Of a stretch of DNA of 64,000 nucleotides, positions 1 to 7,927 are shown one piece after another. The notes beneath the pieces were generated by a model. It ran no database searches. It was not told where the DNA came from and worked only from the letters and a program-made list of their open reading frames with translations. Position 1 is the stretch's first letter; each line of letters begins with the position of its first letter. Both the position numbers and the translations under genes were made by a program. This stretch comes from Alphaproteobacteria bacterium (GTDB lineage: Bacteria > Pseudomonadota > Alphaproteobacteria > DSM-16000 > Inquilinaceae): assembly GCA_028277405.1 (NCBI GenBank), contig JANQGH010000070.1, positions 124,001 through 188,000 of the forward strand. Direction: 5' to 3'.

Positions 1-275
1 TCGCCGCGCTCAAACCGCACGCTGTGACCGGCCAAACGTTCGTTGGCCAAGGCCAGGAAGCTCTCGGACTTGTCGATACCGATAAGCGACGCTGGCGCAG
101 CGCCCCTCAGAACAGCCTGGCACAACACGCCCGTGCCGCAGCCCACATCGGCCCAATCGAGGCCCGCCGGTAGACCCAGCCACGCGACAAACGCCTCCCC
201 GACCAGACGGCTCCAGCGGCCCGCATAACGGTCGTAGGCGGCGGCCGAGTTCCAGTTCTCCATGGCCGTGATCAT
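1..275 (-). CDS. Class I SAM-dependent methyltransferase, N-terminal part (runs off window)
   Basis: The reverse strand encodes the first 91 residues of a Rossmann-fold methyltransferase. SAM-binding motif I reads WADVGCGTGVL, followed by the motif II region IGIDKSES. The N-terminal NSAAAYDRYAGRWS pattern is typical of small-molecule or ubiquinone/menaquinone-type methyltransferases. The reading frame is intact to the window edge, so the substrate-binding half is not visible and the substrate cannot be assigned. The ATG at 275 is used here. A second in-frame ATG at 263 (MENWNSAAAY) is equally plausible. Confidence 0.8.
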   Translation of the reverse strand, partial: MITAMENWNSAAAYDRYAGRWSRLVGEAFVAWLGLPAGLDWADVGCGTGVLCQAVLRGAAPASLIGIDKSESFLALANERLAGHSVRFERG

Positions 276-401
276 CAGGCCAAATCGCGGGCACGGCAAG
301 GTTTTGCGGCTTACCTCACCAGGGTTGCGGGCATTCGGCTCAAAGCCGCCGCGTCGGCGGCGACCGCCCGCATCAGAAGACTGGTGGCTGCTGAAGGCGG
401 T

Positions 402-1223
402 CTAGTCGGGCGCGCGCCCAAACCGTTCCAGGGTTTCGATGATGAGCGGGTTCACGACCTCGGCATGGGTCATGGGGCTCAGGTGCCCGGCGCCCTTGAC
501 CTCGCTCAGCCGCGCATCCGGTAACGCCGCCAACAGCACATCCGTGACACGGCCGGCGGCCAGCGTGGTGTGTTCGGCACGGATGAAGTGCAGCGGCGGC
601 GCGATGGCGCGAAAGTCGTCGGCCCGTACCGAACCGGCAAGCAGGGCGCGCCACTCGTCGGCGATTTTCGGCATGGACCCGATGATCGCGGCGCGCGTGG
701 GTTCCGGCATCGCCGTCCAGGCCTTGGCGCCGACCCAATAGCCCATAAAGCCGTCGGCTGCCGCGTCGAGGTCGCCCCGATCGACATGGCCGATATGGCC
801 GGTGGCGACCGCCTCGATTTCGGTCCAGGCCTCGGTCTCGCCCGCCGCCCGCAGCACCTGGAACAGCACGGGCTCGATGGCAATCACGCCGCGCACCCGC
901 TTGTCGAATGCCCGCGCGGCACCGAGCGCCACGGCGCCGCCATACGAGTGGCCAACCAGGTAGGCCGGCTGGTCGATCTGGTCGAGCAGCGCGCCAACCA
1001 GCGCAACCTCGTGGTCGGGCGCATACACGGCCGGGTCGCGGCGGCCCGTCCCGCCATAGCCGATCAGATCGGGCGCGAGAAACCGATAGGAAGACGCATG
1101 GCCCTCGATCAACGCACGCCACTGGCGGGACGATGCGCCACTGCTGTGCAGCAACACCACGATCGGGCCAGTGCCTTGATCGACATAGTTGATCGTCAGT
1201 CCATCCGAGACAAGCTGGGGCAC
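402..1223 (-). CDS. Alpha/beta hydrolase fold protein
   Basis: A 273-residue single-domain alpha/beta hydrolase. The oxyanion-loop motif HSSGAS is near residue 26, the nucleophile elbow GHSYGG puts the catalytic serine at about residue 93, and the catalytic histidine lies in GAGHLSPMTHAE near the C-terminus. There is no signal peptide, so it is probably cytoplasmic. It looks like an esterase or other small-ester hydrolase, but the substrate cannot be inferred. The start chosen is GTG at 1223, which has an AAGGGA ribosome-binding site nine bases upstream. The reading frame can be extended to a TTG at 1244, but that lacks a good site. The gene stands alone, with about 125 bp to the methyltransferase. 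Confidence 0.85.
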   Translation of the reverse strand: MPQLVSDGLTINYVDQGTGPIVVLLHSSGASSRQWRALIEGHASSYRFLAPDLIGYGGTGRRDPAVYAPDHEVALVGALLDQIDQPAYLVGHSYGGAVALGAARAFDKRVRGVIAIEPVLFQVLRAAGETEAWTEIEAVATGHIGHVDRGDLDAAADGFMGYWVGAKAWTAMPEPTRAAIIGSMPKIADEWRALLAGSVRADDFRAIAPPLHFIRAEHTTLAAGRVTDVLLAALPDARLSEVKGAGHLSPMTHAEVVNPLIIETLERFGRAPD

Positions 1224-1490
1224 AACGGCGGATCCCTTAAGCAAAGAGCATGCGGCGCGACGCTGATTTCGCTGGCGTCAAAGAAGCGTGAACTGAAGCC
1301 CGCATCGCCTCGATCGGAGGGGTCCGGCGATAATCCGCCCGACAGACGCCCCCGTATAGCGGGCCGGACCTGAAATCAACATCGGCGATTTCACGTCCGC
1401 CTCGAAGTCCGTAACGCGTCTAGGGCTTCACCACCAAGACTATGAGCCCTCAGACCCCGCGGACGAACCATCGTGAAAGGAGATTGAGTG

Positions 1491-2090
1491 ATGGTTGATA
1501 ATTTGAGAACTGCAGATGTTTCGACAGCGTCTGTTGAAGAGGCGGCCAGCCTCAGGAACCGTAGACTCGGAAACCTCACCGACGACGTCGACCTGAAGGA
1601 AAGCTTGGCCGACGGCGTCATCGGCGACCTGGCCGTTTCGAAAGGCGACGTGGCCACGGGCCTGATCGAGGCAACCCGCGCCATCAGCACGGTCCTCAGC
1701 GTCGGCCTGCCGGCCCTGGCCTTCAGGGGGAAGCCGACCCTCACCTGCCCTCACCCCAAGGTCAAGCTGACAACAGAGGGCAACGAGGGAAGCGGCAGCG
1801 CGACGACGACCCGCAAAGGCGTGAAGCCCAAGGTGACCAAGAAGCAGGCGGAAAAGGCGGCGAAGGACCAGGCCGAGAAGGACGCCAAACGGAGGGCGAA
1901 ACGCGACCTGCAGACCCAGCAAAACGGCATCGACTGCGCCGGCGGCTGTCGGAAGGATCGCGGCGAGCCCAAGGTGAAGTTGTCGGCCAAGGGCAAGATC
2001 GTCGACGAAATCAAGAACCCGAACGGCACGACCACCTTCCGGGCCACGGCGACGGCGAAAGGAACCGCGACCGTCCAGTGCCGGAAGTGA
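1491..2090 (+). CDS. Hypothetical protein with lysine-rich coiled segment
   Basis: A 199-residue protein of no family I recognise. The N-terminal third is acidic and predicted helical. A central segment (about residues 105-145) is a run of KKQAEKAAKDQAEKDAKRR type, likely a coiled coil or nucleic-acid-binding helix. The C-terminal part looks beta-rich, with two repeats of a PKVKL phrase and four cysteines (CP, CAGGC, C near the end). There is no signal peptide. The start is the ATG at 1491, with AAAGGAGA eight bases upstream. A GTG one codon upstream (1488) is less well placed. It converges on the GFA gene. Base composition resembles its neighbours. Confidence 0.65.
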   Translation: MVDNLRTADVSTASVEEAASLRNRRLGNLTDDVDLKESLADGVIGDLAVSKGDVATGLIEATRAISTVLSVGLPALAFRGKPTLTCPHPKVKLTTEGNEGSGSATTTRKGVKPKVTKKQAEKAAKDQAEKDAKRRAKRDLQTQQNGIDCAGGCRKDRGEPKVKLSAKGKIVDEIKNPNGTTTFRATATAKGTATVQCRK

Positions 2091-2151
2091 TGACGGCCGC
2101 GCTTCGACCGGATCGTCGGTCTGAACAGACGACCGGTCAGGTCATCGGTTG

Positions 2152-2547
2152 CTAAGGCTGGCGCAGCCTGACGTCTATGGGATCCCAAGGTTGCGCCATG
2201 CCCTCGAAGACGAGGAAGGTCGGTCTGAATATCGACGGTTCGTCCAAGGTCGCGGCATTGATGTATATCCGGTCCGGATACTGGTCCGTTTTGCTGACCA
2301 GGGGCGAGCCGCACGCAGGGCAAAAGCCGGAATAGGTCGCATGCCCGGAATCGGCAATCTGCTCATGGTAGACGATCTTTCCAGTCAGCTCGACGTCATT
2401 GATCGGCAGAGCAAAGGCCGAGGCATGGCCGGCCCCCGTCGCCCGCTGGCATTTACGGCAATGGCAGTGAAACGAGAACTCGATCTCGCCGCGCGACTCG
2501 TACCGCACAGCGCCGCAGGCGCATCCGCCTGTGATCAAACTGCTCAT
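2152..2547 (-). CDS. GFA-family (CENP-V/glutathione-dependent formaldehyde-activating type) zinc protein
   Basis: A 131-residue small zinc-binding protein. The family signature is complete: GGCACGAVRY near the N-terminus, CHCRKCQ at about residue 28, and FCPACGSPL at about residue 74. These give seven cysteines placed to bind zinc. GFA-family members are often annotated as glutathione-dependent formaldehyde-activating enzymes, but the activity is established for few of them. It is last in an operon with the ArsR and SRPBCC genes: its ATG overlaps the stop of the SRPBCC gene by four bases, implying translational coupling. The true reaction is unknown. Confidence 0.88.
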   Translation of the reverse strand: MSSLITGGCACGAVRYESRGEIEFSFHCHCRKCQRATGAGHASAFALPINDVELTGKIVYHEQIADSGHATYSGFCPACGSPLVSKTDQYPDRIYINAATLDEPSIFRPTFLVFEGMAQPWDPIDVRLRQP

Positions 2548-3014
2548 CCTCCCGCCTCCCCACGGCGCATGAACTCCTCCAAACAGGCGAGGCCTTCGCC
2601 CCAGCCATAGGTCAGGCTGCGTCGGGCGGATTCCGTCGCCAGATTCTCATGGGTAATCACCACGGTGACGCGGTCGGCGTTCTCCTCAAACGTTACGGTC
2701 ACCAGTGTCGGGTTGCCGGCTTCGTCGCGCCAGCCCTCGACCTGCTCTTCCGACGCCCAGGTGAAGGCGAGCCTGTCGGCGGGCTCGATGGCGATGAAGG
2801 TGCCGAAATGGTGAAAGCCTTGGCCCTTGTCGTCGGTCATCAAGAACCGCCAGTCGCCGCCCACGCGCAGATCGTGGGTCAGGATTTCGGCGCGAAAGCC
2901 GGGCGGGCCAAACCATTGCGCCAGCGATGTGGGATTGATCCAAGCGTCGAACGCGGCCTCCTTCGTGGCCCGAAAGGTCCGACTGACGGTCACGCTTTGC
3001 GCGGTCGCGGTCAT
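2544..3014 (-). CDS. SRPBCC / AHSA1-like domain protein
   Basis: A 156-residue protein of the Bet v1-like START superfamily, AHSA1 type. It has the usual opening SRTFRATKEAAFDAW, the core WFGPPGFRAE and the closing block TVVITHENLATESARRS with GWGEGLACLEEF. Such proteins bind hydrophobic ligands and are frequently encoded next to a small ArsR repressor, as here. The gene starts four bases inside the upstream ArsR gene and overlaps the downstream GFA gene by four bases, so all three are one transcriptional unit. The ligand is unknown. Confidence 0.9.
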   Translation of the reverse strand: MTATAQSVTVSRTFRATKEAAFDAWINPTSLAQWFGPPGFRAEILTHDLRVGGDWRFLMTDDKGQGFHHFGTFIAIEPADRLAFTWASEEQVEGWRDEAGNPTLVTVTFEENADRVTVVITHENLATESARRSLTYGWGEGLACLEEFMRRGEAGG

Positions 3015-3340
3015 TGCCCGCCCTCAAGAAACGCGCCAAGGGAGGCGAGCTTCTGGTTCCAAAGGCCCCGATAGTGCGTCATCCAGCCATAGGCCTGATC
3101 CAGCCCATCGGCGTTGAGACTGCAGCGGATCTTTCGGCCCTCTTTAGACCGGGTCATCAAACCGGCCGCGGCCAGAACGTGAAGGTGCCTGCTGACCGCC
3201 GCCAAGGACATGTCATGGGACGCCCCCAATTCGCCGACATAAGCGTCGCCCTGGGTCAGGCGCGCCAGGATCGCCCGGCGCGTCGGATCGGCCAGGGCGG
3301 TGAAGACGTCGTCCAGGTCCGATCGCGACTGCCGTACCAT
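3011..3340 (-). CDS. ArsR-family winged-helix repressor
   Basis: A 109-residue regulator. The winged-helix domain spans about residues 8-90, including ALADPTRRAILARL, the recognition helix region MSLAAVSRHLHVLAAAGL and the wing RSKEGRKIRC. It has no metal-binding CxC motif, so it belongs to the non-metal subgroup commonly paired with SRPBCC proteins. The start chosen is the ATG at 3340. A GTG lies one codon upstream. It heads the operon, and two matching palindromes directly upstream (3363-3420) are the likely binding sites, suggesting autorepression. Confidence 0.9.
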   Translation of the reverse strand: MVRQSRSDLDDVFTALADPTRRAILARLTQGDAYVGELGASHDMSLAAVSRHLHVLAAAGLMTRSKEGRKIRCSLNADGLDQAYGWMTHYRGLWNQKLASLGAFLEGGQ

Positions 3341-3362
3341 CACACACTCACCAAACGCTATT

Positions 3363-3420
3363 ATTCAACATTCCTGTTAAATATCGGACCGAACAGGTTT
3401 ATTCAACATATTTGTTAAAT
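3363..3420. promoter_or_regulatory. Paired 20-bp palindromes, probable ArsR operator
   Basis: Two copies of the arrangement ATTCAACA-N4-TGTTAAAT lie at 3363-3382 and 3401-3420. The half-sites are inverted repeats matching at 7 of 8 positions, and the two copies are 38 bp apart centre to centre. They sit 23-80 bp upstream of the ArsR start in an AT-rich patch. The layout fits dimer binding at two sites over the promoter of the ArsR-SRPBCC-GFA operon. Function is inferred from position and symmetry. Confidence 0.7.
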
Positions 3421-3454
3421 GATATGGACGATCGGAGAAGCGGCTAATCGCCGG

Positions 3455-4168
3455 TCAGCTTATTGATGCACCCAAATGGCCGCGCTTGACCCAAAAAAGG
3501 CAGCCGTTCTCGCTGGCTAGACCATGGCGTGATCCGGCCGGATTGCGCACCCACGTGCCGGCGTCATAGGTGCCTGCATCGTCACTGAGCGCGCCGTCAA
3601 GGACCAGGACCTCCTCGCCCCCGTCGCACCGATAGGGCGCGACACACGTGCCGGGCGCGAGCCTTTCCATGGTGACATTCTCGGTGCCGTCAGGCCGTGA
3701 GAACAGCACGACCCGCTCATGACCTGTATCGCCTGCCGGCCGCCAAACACGCCCAGCCGTGTCGATGACCACTCTTTCGGCGTCGTCGGCCCGCATTTGA
3801 CGCAGCTTGACGAAGATCGTGCAGCCGTCCCGCGTGCTGGGTGCGTGGCTGCTGCCCGGCGGGTTGCGTACATAGGTGCCGACCGGATAATCACCATGCT
3901 CATCGGAAAAGGTACCGTCCAGAACCAGAAACTCCTCGCCCAGCCCGTGAACATGGCTGGGAAAGATGCTGTCCGGCGCATAGCGTACGATGGATGTCGC
4001 CCGCGCGACCTCGCCACCAATGCGGTCGAGCATACGGCGGTCGACGCCAGCCTGCGGCGATGCCAACCATTCGAGTTGGTTTGAATCGACGACCTCACGC
4101 CGCGCAAAATCGGCCCTTAGTTGCTCGATTGCGGCCACGGGGCCTTGCGGTAGCGGTTCAGCAGTCAT
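3455..4168 (-). CDS. Double-cupin protein, ChrR-like
   Basis: A 237-residue protein with two tandem cupin domains of the ChrR type (about residues 45-125 and 150-235). Each carries the block xxEEFLVLDG or GGEEVLVLDG, then a DxGxY turn and a GTYVRNPPGSxH or GTWVRNPAGSRH ending, so metal-binding E and H residues are present in both. ChrR C-terminal cupins bind zinc in anti-sigma factors, but the N-terminal anti-sigma domain is missing here and no sigma factor gene is adjacent. This is therefore more likely a stand-alone metal-binding cupin enzyme or sensor. The start is the ATG at 4168, with AAAGG nine bases upstream. A TTG at 4177 is possible. Confidence 0.82.
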   Translation of the reverse strand: MTAEPLPQGPVAAIEQLRADFARREVVDSNQLEWLASPQAGVDRRMLDRIGGEVARATSIVRYAPDSIFPSHVHGLGEEFLVLDGTFSDEHGDYPVGTYVRNPPGSSHAPSTRDGCTIFVKLRQMRADDAERVVIDTAGRVWRPAGDTGHERVVLFSRPDGTENVTMERLAPGTCVAPYRCDGGEEVLVLDGALSDDAGTYDAGTWVRNPAGSRHGLASENGCLFWVKRGHLGASIS

Positions 4169-4310
4169 TTGGACCAACCTTTGTCTTCGAACCGTGCTTG
4201 AAGATCACACCAAAGCGCACGCAGGCGCACCGGGAGATATGGGGGCGCGGCGACGTCGAACCACCTAATGTCTGGTGAGCGGGTGGCTCGCGAAGGTCGA
4301 TACGGCCGAG

Positions 4311-4345
4311 CAAAAAAGCGGCCCGACCAGCCGGCCGGGCCGCTT
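4311..4345 (-). terminator. Rho-independent terminator of the Tat-repeat gene
   Basis: On the minus strand a perfect 10-bp stem (AAGCGGCCCG paired with CGGGCCGCTT; plus-strand arms 4316-4325 and 4336-4345), with a 10-base loop, is followed by six T. It starts 27 bp past the stop codon of the gene at 4372-4821. Confidence 0.9.
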
Positions 4346-4371
4346 CACTCAATTCAAGAACGTGTGGGCGA

Positions 4372-4821
4372 TCAGCCTCGCCCGTTGCCGCCCGGATCGG
4401 TGCAACGATCGCTATCCGAATCGGTCTGGCCCGAACTGAAGCTGCGCGACGGACCACGACCACTGCCGCCCGGATCGGTGACCGCACCGGAGTCACTGTC
4501 GGTGTAGCCGGCCCGCTGCTGCTCCGGCCCGCCCCGACCGTTGCCGCCCGGATCCGCGGTCTGGCCGTCGTCCCGATCAGTCACGCCGGAGGTGCCCGTC
4601 CTGCAATAGCCGCGGCCGTTGCCGCCGGGGTCCGCGCTGGAGCCGTTGTCGGTGTCGGTGACAGCCGCGTTGGCCGGGCCTGCCGCCAGACCGACGCCCA
4701 TGGCCGCGCCTGCGCCCGCAAGGCCGAGCGACCGCTGCAATAGAGAGCGCCGGCCAATGGAGGGCCGCGTTTCGATTTGATCGTCCGACAATGTCGGGCG
4801 GTTCTTCTTCTTGTCGTCCAT
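4372..4821 (-). CDS. Tat-exported protein with four acidic DxDxG...DPGGNGRG repeats
   Basis: A 149-residue protein. Residues about 22-54 form a twin-arginine signal (RRSLLQRSLGLAGAG, ending GPANA-A). The mature part is almost only four repeats of about 25 residues. Each repeat has a TDxDxG turn, three or four small residues, and DPGGNGRG or DPGGSGRG. Linkers between repeats differ, and two contain a cysteine (YCRTG, RCTD). The DxDxGxxxD spacing resembles calcium-binding loops, and the family is unknown to me. The start chosen is MDDKKK at 4821. The frame can also start at an ATG at 4848 behind a TAGGG. It stands alone and has its own strong terminator. Confidence 0.8.
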   Translation of the reverse strand: MDDKKKNRPTLSDDQIETRPSIGRRSLLQRSLGLAGAGAAMGVGLAAGPANAAVTDTDNGSSADPGGNGRGYCRTGTSGVTDRDDGQTADPGGNGRGGPEQQRAGYTDSDSGAVTDPGGSGRGPSRSFSSGQTDSDSDRCTDPGGNGRG

Positions 4822-4911
4822 AGAACCGACTCGTCCTCTAAGTGGCATCAACCCTAACCAGAACTCGGCTGCGACATCCTGTCAAGTGATGGTTTTGTAT
4901 AGGCCATCCCT

Positions 4912-6141
4912 TCACAGCACCAATCGCACCAGCCCTTCGCGCGCAAGGCGTTTCACCAGAACACATTTTCCCGCCTCATCGAGGTCGCCGGGCAGGTCGC
5001 CAACACGATACTCCGGCGTTTCCAACGCCGCAGTTAGTGATTGTAAGGCGTGGATTGGAAAGCGTAGCTCCTGACCATAGCAATATAGGCTAACGCCATC
5101 CTCGTCCGATGTGATCTCGTAGATCAGGTTGGAACGAGGTGCGGCGGTGCAGTCGGCTGAGATGTCCTCCATCGCCAGCACCTGCCGGAGCTGGCCCCGC
5201 AACAGACCATGGCGCGATTCCAACAGTTCCTGGGCATAGTCATCCAAGAGCGCGCCGGCGTCGAACGACTCGGCGAACATGTCGACCAACGCCTGCGCCT
5301 TGGCCCGCGCGCCAGCCCTGTCCGCCCCCGGCTTGTGGTAGCCGATCGGCAGGGACTCTCGAAATGCCGGCGATTGCAGGTTGATTGCATCGATGGCGGT
5401 CTTGAAGGCATCGGCCCAGGTCCGGACGATCGCGCCCAGCGTGATGTGGACCGACATCTCGTCGGTCGACACGGCGTCGTGGACAATACCGCGTGGAACG
5501 TAGGCTACGTCGCCGGCATTTAGCGTGAACTCCTGCGTGACCTCTTCCCGTTCGTAGCTGTTGGGGTCGAAATTGATCGAGCGGTCGGGGAGAAGGATCG
5601 GCGTGTCGTAGATCTTCCACTGTTTCGAGCCGCTGACTTGCAGCACGAACACATCATGGTTGTCGAAATGGGTTCGAAACCCCTGCGATTGGCCGGGCGG
5701 CGTGACATAGATGTTGGTCTGAAAGCGATGGCCAAACTCCGCCTCTGTCGCACGCACCAGATCGGCCAGCGACGCCACCCGCAGATGCAGCTGCGGCATG
5801 ATGATCGTCGCCCCGTCGGCGAAGAAGCCATAAAGCCGGGCCGGGTCGACCATGCCGCTGGGAAAGCAGTACTCCTCGGCCTTGATCTGCTGTCTGGCAT
5901 TGACCAGGCTGATGGCGTCGTTGTGCAGGGTGAGGGTCGTGATGACCCGGTCGATCTCATCAAGGGTCAGCAGCCGCGAAAAGTAGTCAGGCGCTTCGCG
6001 CTGAACGACCAGCACGTCCTTTTCCCAATAGTGCTCGATGAACTCCGCGCGATCGAACGGGGCGATCAGTCGGTGCAGCGATGCGGTCTCAGGATCGACC
6101 GGAGCGAGCTGGCCGGCCTCCGTGCTGATCGACATGGCCAT
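4912..6141 (-). CDS. JmjC-type cupin (Cupin_4), ribosomal-oxygenase-like 2OG-Fe(II) protein
   Basis: A 409-residue protein. The JmjC/cupin core (about residues 100-230) has HFDNHDVF, giving the iron ligands H158 and D160, and PRGIVHDAVS giving H221. KQWKIYD and the GDVAYVPRG strand are typical of the RoxA/YcfD and MINA53/NO66 ribosomal oxygenases. A helical dimerisation region and a winged-helix-like C-terminal domain follow. These enzymes hydroxylate ribosomal protein residues, but many members have other peptide substrates, so the target is inferred only. It starts at the ATG at 6141 and is transcribed in the same direction as the upstream ABC operon, with 103 bp between. Confidence 0.85.
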   Translation of the reverse strand: MAMSISTEAGQLAPVDPETASLHRLIAPFDRAEFIEHYWEKDVLVVQREAPDYFSRLLTLDEIDRVITTLTLHNDAISLVNARQQIKAEEYCFPSGMVDPARLYGFFADGATIIMPQLHLRVASLADLVRATEAEFGHRFQTNIYVTPPGQSQGFRTHFDNHDVFVLQVSGSKQWKIYDTPILLPDRSINFDPNSYEREEVTQEFTLNAGDVAYVPRGIVHDAVSTDEMSVHITLGAIVRTWADAFKTAIDAINLQSPAFRESLPIGYHKPGADRAGARAKAQALVDMFAESFDAGALLDDYAQELLESRHGLLRGQLRQVLAMEDISADCTAAPRSNLIYEITSDEDGVSLYCYGQELRFPIHALQSLTAALETPEYRVGDLPGDLDEAGKCVLVKRLAREGLVRLVL

Positions 6142-6244
6142 GGGATTGTCCCTTCTCGCGTGTCACGGGGCGCGCCGGCACGTTAACAGACATGGTGACA
6201 AGGAAGGCCAGCGAAATCGCCGACCCGATTGGTTTGGGTGAGAC

Positions 6245-7012
6245 TTACAGAATCTGGCTCAAGAACTCGCGGGTGCGTGGATCTTTCGCGCTGGTGAAGA
6301 AATCCGACGGCGGCCCGTGCTCGATGATCCGGCCCTGGTCGGTGAAGTAGACATGGTCGCCGACCTCGCGGGCAAAACCCATCTCATGGGTGACCAGCAT
6401 GCAGGTCATGTTGTCCTCGGCCAGTTCGCGAATGGTGACCAGCACCTCCTTCACCGTTTCCGGATCGAGGGCCGCGGTGACCTCGTCGAACAACATCAGA
6501 TCGGGGCCCATGGCCAGCGAGCGGGCGATGGCCACGCGCTGCTGCTGGCCACCGGACAGTTCGCCGGGATAGGCATCCTCCTTGCCCACCAGCCGGACCT
6601 TGGCCAGCAGCTTGCGCGCCCGATCCTCGACCTCCGCCTTGTCCTGTTTCAGCACCATGACCGGCGCCATCATCACGTTCTGCAGCGCCGTCTTGTGCGG
6701 AAACAGATTGTACTGCTGAAAGACCATGCCGACCTTGCGCCGCAAGGCCAGCTTGTCCAGGCCCGGCGTGTTGATCTCCTGCCCCTCGACCAGGATCGAG
6801 CCCTTTTGGATGTCGACCAGCGCGTTGACACAGCGCAGCAGGGTCGACTTCCCGGACCCGGACGGGCCGATGATGCAGACCACATCGCCCTTCATAACCG
6901 ACATGTCGATGCCGGACAGCACCTCGAACTCGCCGAAGGATTTGTGCAGGTCGGTGATCTTCACGATCGGCTGGTCGGGCGTCCAGGATGTGACGGCGGT
7001 GTCAGGCGCCAT
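6245..7012 (-). CDS. Polar amino-acid ABC transporter, ATP-binding subunit
   Basis: A 255-residue ATPase. Walker A is GPSGSGKST, the Q-loop is FQQYNLFPH, the signature is LSGGQQQR, Walker B is LMLFDEVTAALDP, and the H-loop is LVTHEMGFA. The FQQYNLFPH and MGFAREVGD signatures are characteristic of the polar amino-acid family (GltL/AapP/HisP). It is the last of four transporter genes on the minus strand, 36 bp after the second permease gene. It is a cytoplasmic subunit energising the two permeases encoded upstream. Confidence 0.95.
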   Translation of the reverse strand: MAPDTAVTSWTPDQPIVKITDLHKSFGEFEVLSGIDMSVMKGDVVCIIGPSGSGKSTLLRCVNALVDIQKGSILVEGQEINTPGLDKLALRRKVGMVFQQYNLFPHKTALQNVMMAPVMVLKQDKAEVEDRARKLLAKVRLVGKEDAYPGELSGGQQQRVAIARSLAMGPDLMLFDEVTAALDPETVKEVLVTIRELAEDNMTCMLVTHEMGFAREVGDHVYFTDQGRIIEHGPPSDFFTSAKDPRTREFLSQIL

Positions 7013-7048
7013 GGTTGGTCTCCCCCTCGTGCCTGCTCTTGCGACCGA

Positions 7049-7927
7049 TCACAGCTTCACCGCGAAGCGCCGTTCCAGGCGAATGGTCAGCCGCGCGATC
7101 GGATAGCAATAGACGAAAAAGCAGATCAGCACGAAGCTGTAGAACGGCACCAGAAGCTGGGTGGCACCGCCCTCGGCCGCGAGCGCGCGGCGTGTCTGTG
7201 TCATCATCTCGTCAACGCCGACGATCGACGCCAGGACGGTCGCCATAGTCAGAATGGCGTAGAGGTTCATCCAGGGCGGGATCATCCGCTTGTAGCATTG
7301 CGGCAGGATGATGCTGAAGATCGTCTGGCGCCGGCTGAAGGCCAGGCTCTCGGACGATTCCCACTGGCCGCTGGGCACCGAGTTGATCGCGCCGCGCACG
7401 ATCTCCGACACGTTGGCCATGACCGGCAGGGCCAGGCCGATGGTCGCCTTGATCCAGCCGGGGAACGGAATGACGGTGTTGCCGAACCGGAACTCGAACG
7501 GCACCAGCAGCATGACCAGGAACAGCAGAACCAGCCATGGCGCGTTGCGGAAGAACTGGGTCACGAACCAGCTCGAGCCGCGCACCGCCGGCATCAAGGA
7601 GATCTGCCCCAGCCCCAGCAGCGTGCCGACCACGGTACCCATCATCATGGCGATGAAGCTGATGGCGATGTTGAAGACGAAGCCTTCCAGCAGCACAGGC
7701 ATCCAACGCCAAAGCGCATCCAGGGGCGTCTCGGCCTCGTCCGGCACTGCCTGCGCGTGGGCCAAACCGATCGAGAAAACGAAGATCGCGAACAGCAACA
7801 GACCCAGTCGCAAGGTCGGCCGGGGGACCGGTCCCGTCAGGCGCTCGGCGGCGGCAGTGGCGGCCAGTTTATGCGCGGCCGGCAACAGCACCGGCAGGTC
7901 CGTCCCCTTTGTCACCGGCCCGCTCAT
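7049..7927 (-). CDS. Amino-acid ABC transporter permease
   Basis: A 292-residue inner-membrane permease. It has an unusually long N-terminal region (about 85 residues with one hydrophobic segment) before the conserved MetI/HisMQ core. The core includes the EAA-like loop near SVPSGQWESSESLAFSRRQT and four or five further membrane segments. A cytoplasmic segment, YKRMIPPWMNLY, follows. It overlaps the upstream permease gene by four bases (ATGA), so the two subunits are translationally coupled and likely form a heterodimer. Confidence 0.93.
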   Translation of the reverse strand: MSGPVTKGTDLPVLLPAAHKLAATAAAERLTGPVPRPTLRLGLLLFAIFVFSIGLAHAQAVPDEAETPLDALWRWMPVLLEGFVFNIAISFIAMMMGTVVGTLLGLGQISLMPAVRGSSWFVTQFFRNAPWLVLLFLVMLLVPFEFRFGNTVIPFPGWIKATIGLALPVMANVSEIVRGAINSVPSGQWESSESLAFSRRQTIFSIILPQCYKRMIPPWMNLYAILTMATVLASIVGVDEMMTQTRRALAAEGGATQLLVPFYSFVLICFFVYCYPIARLTIRLERRFAVKL

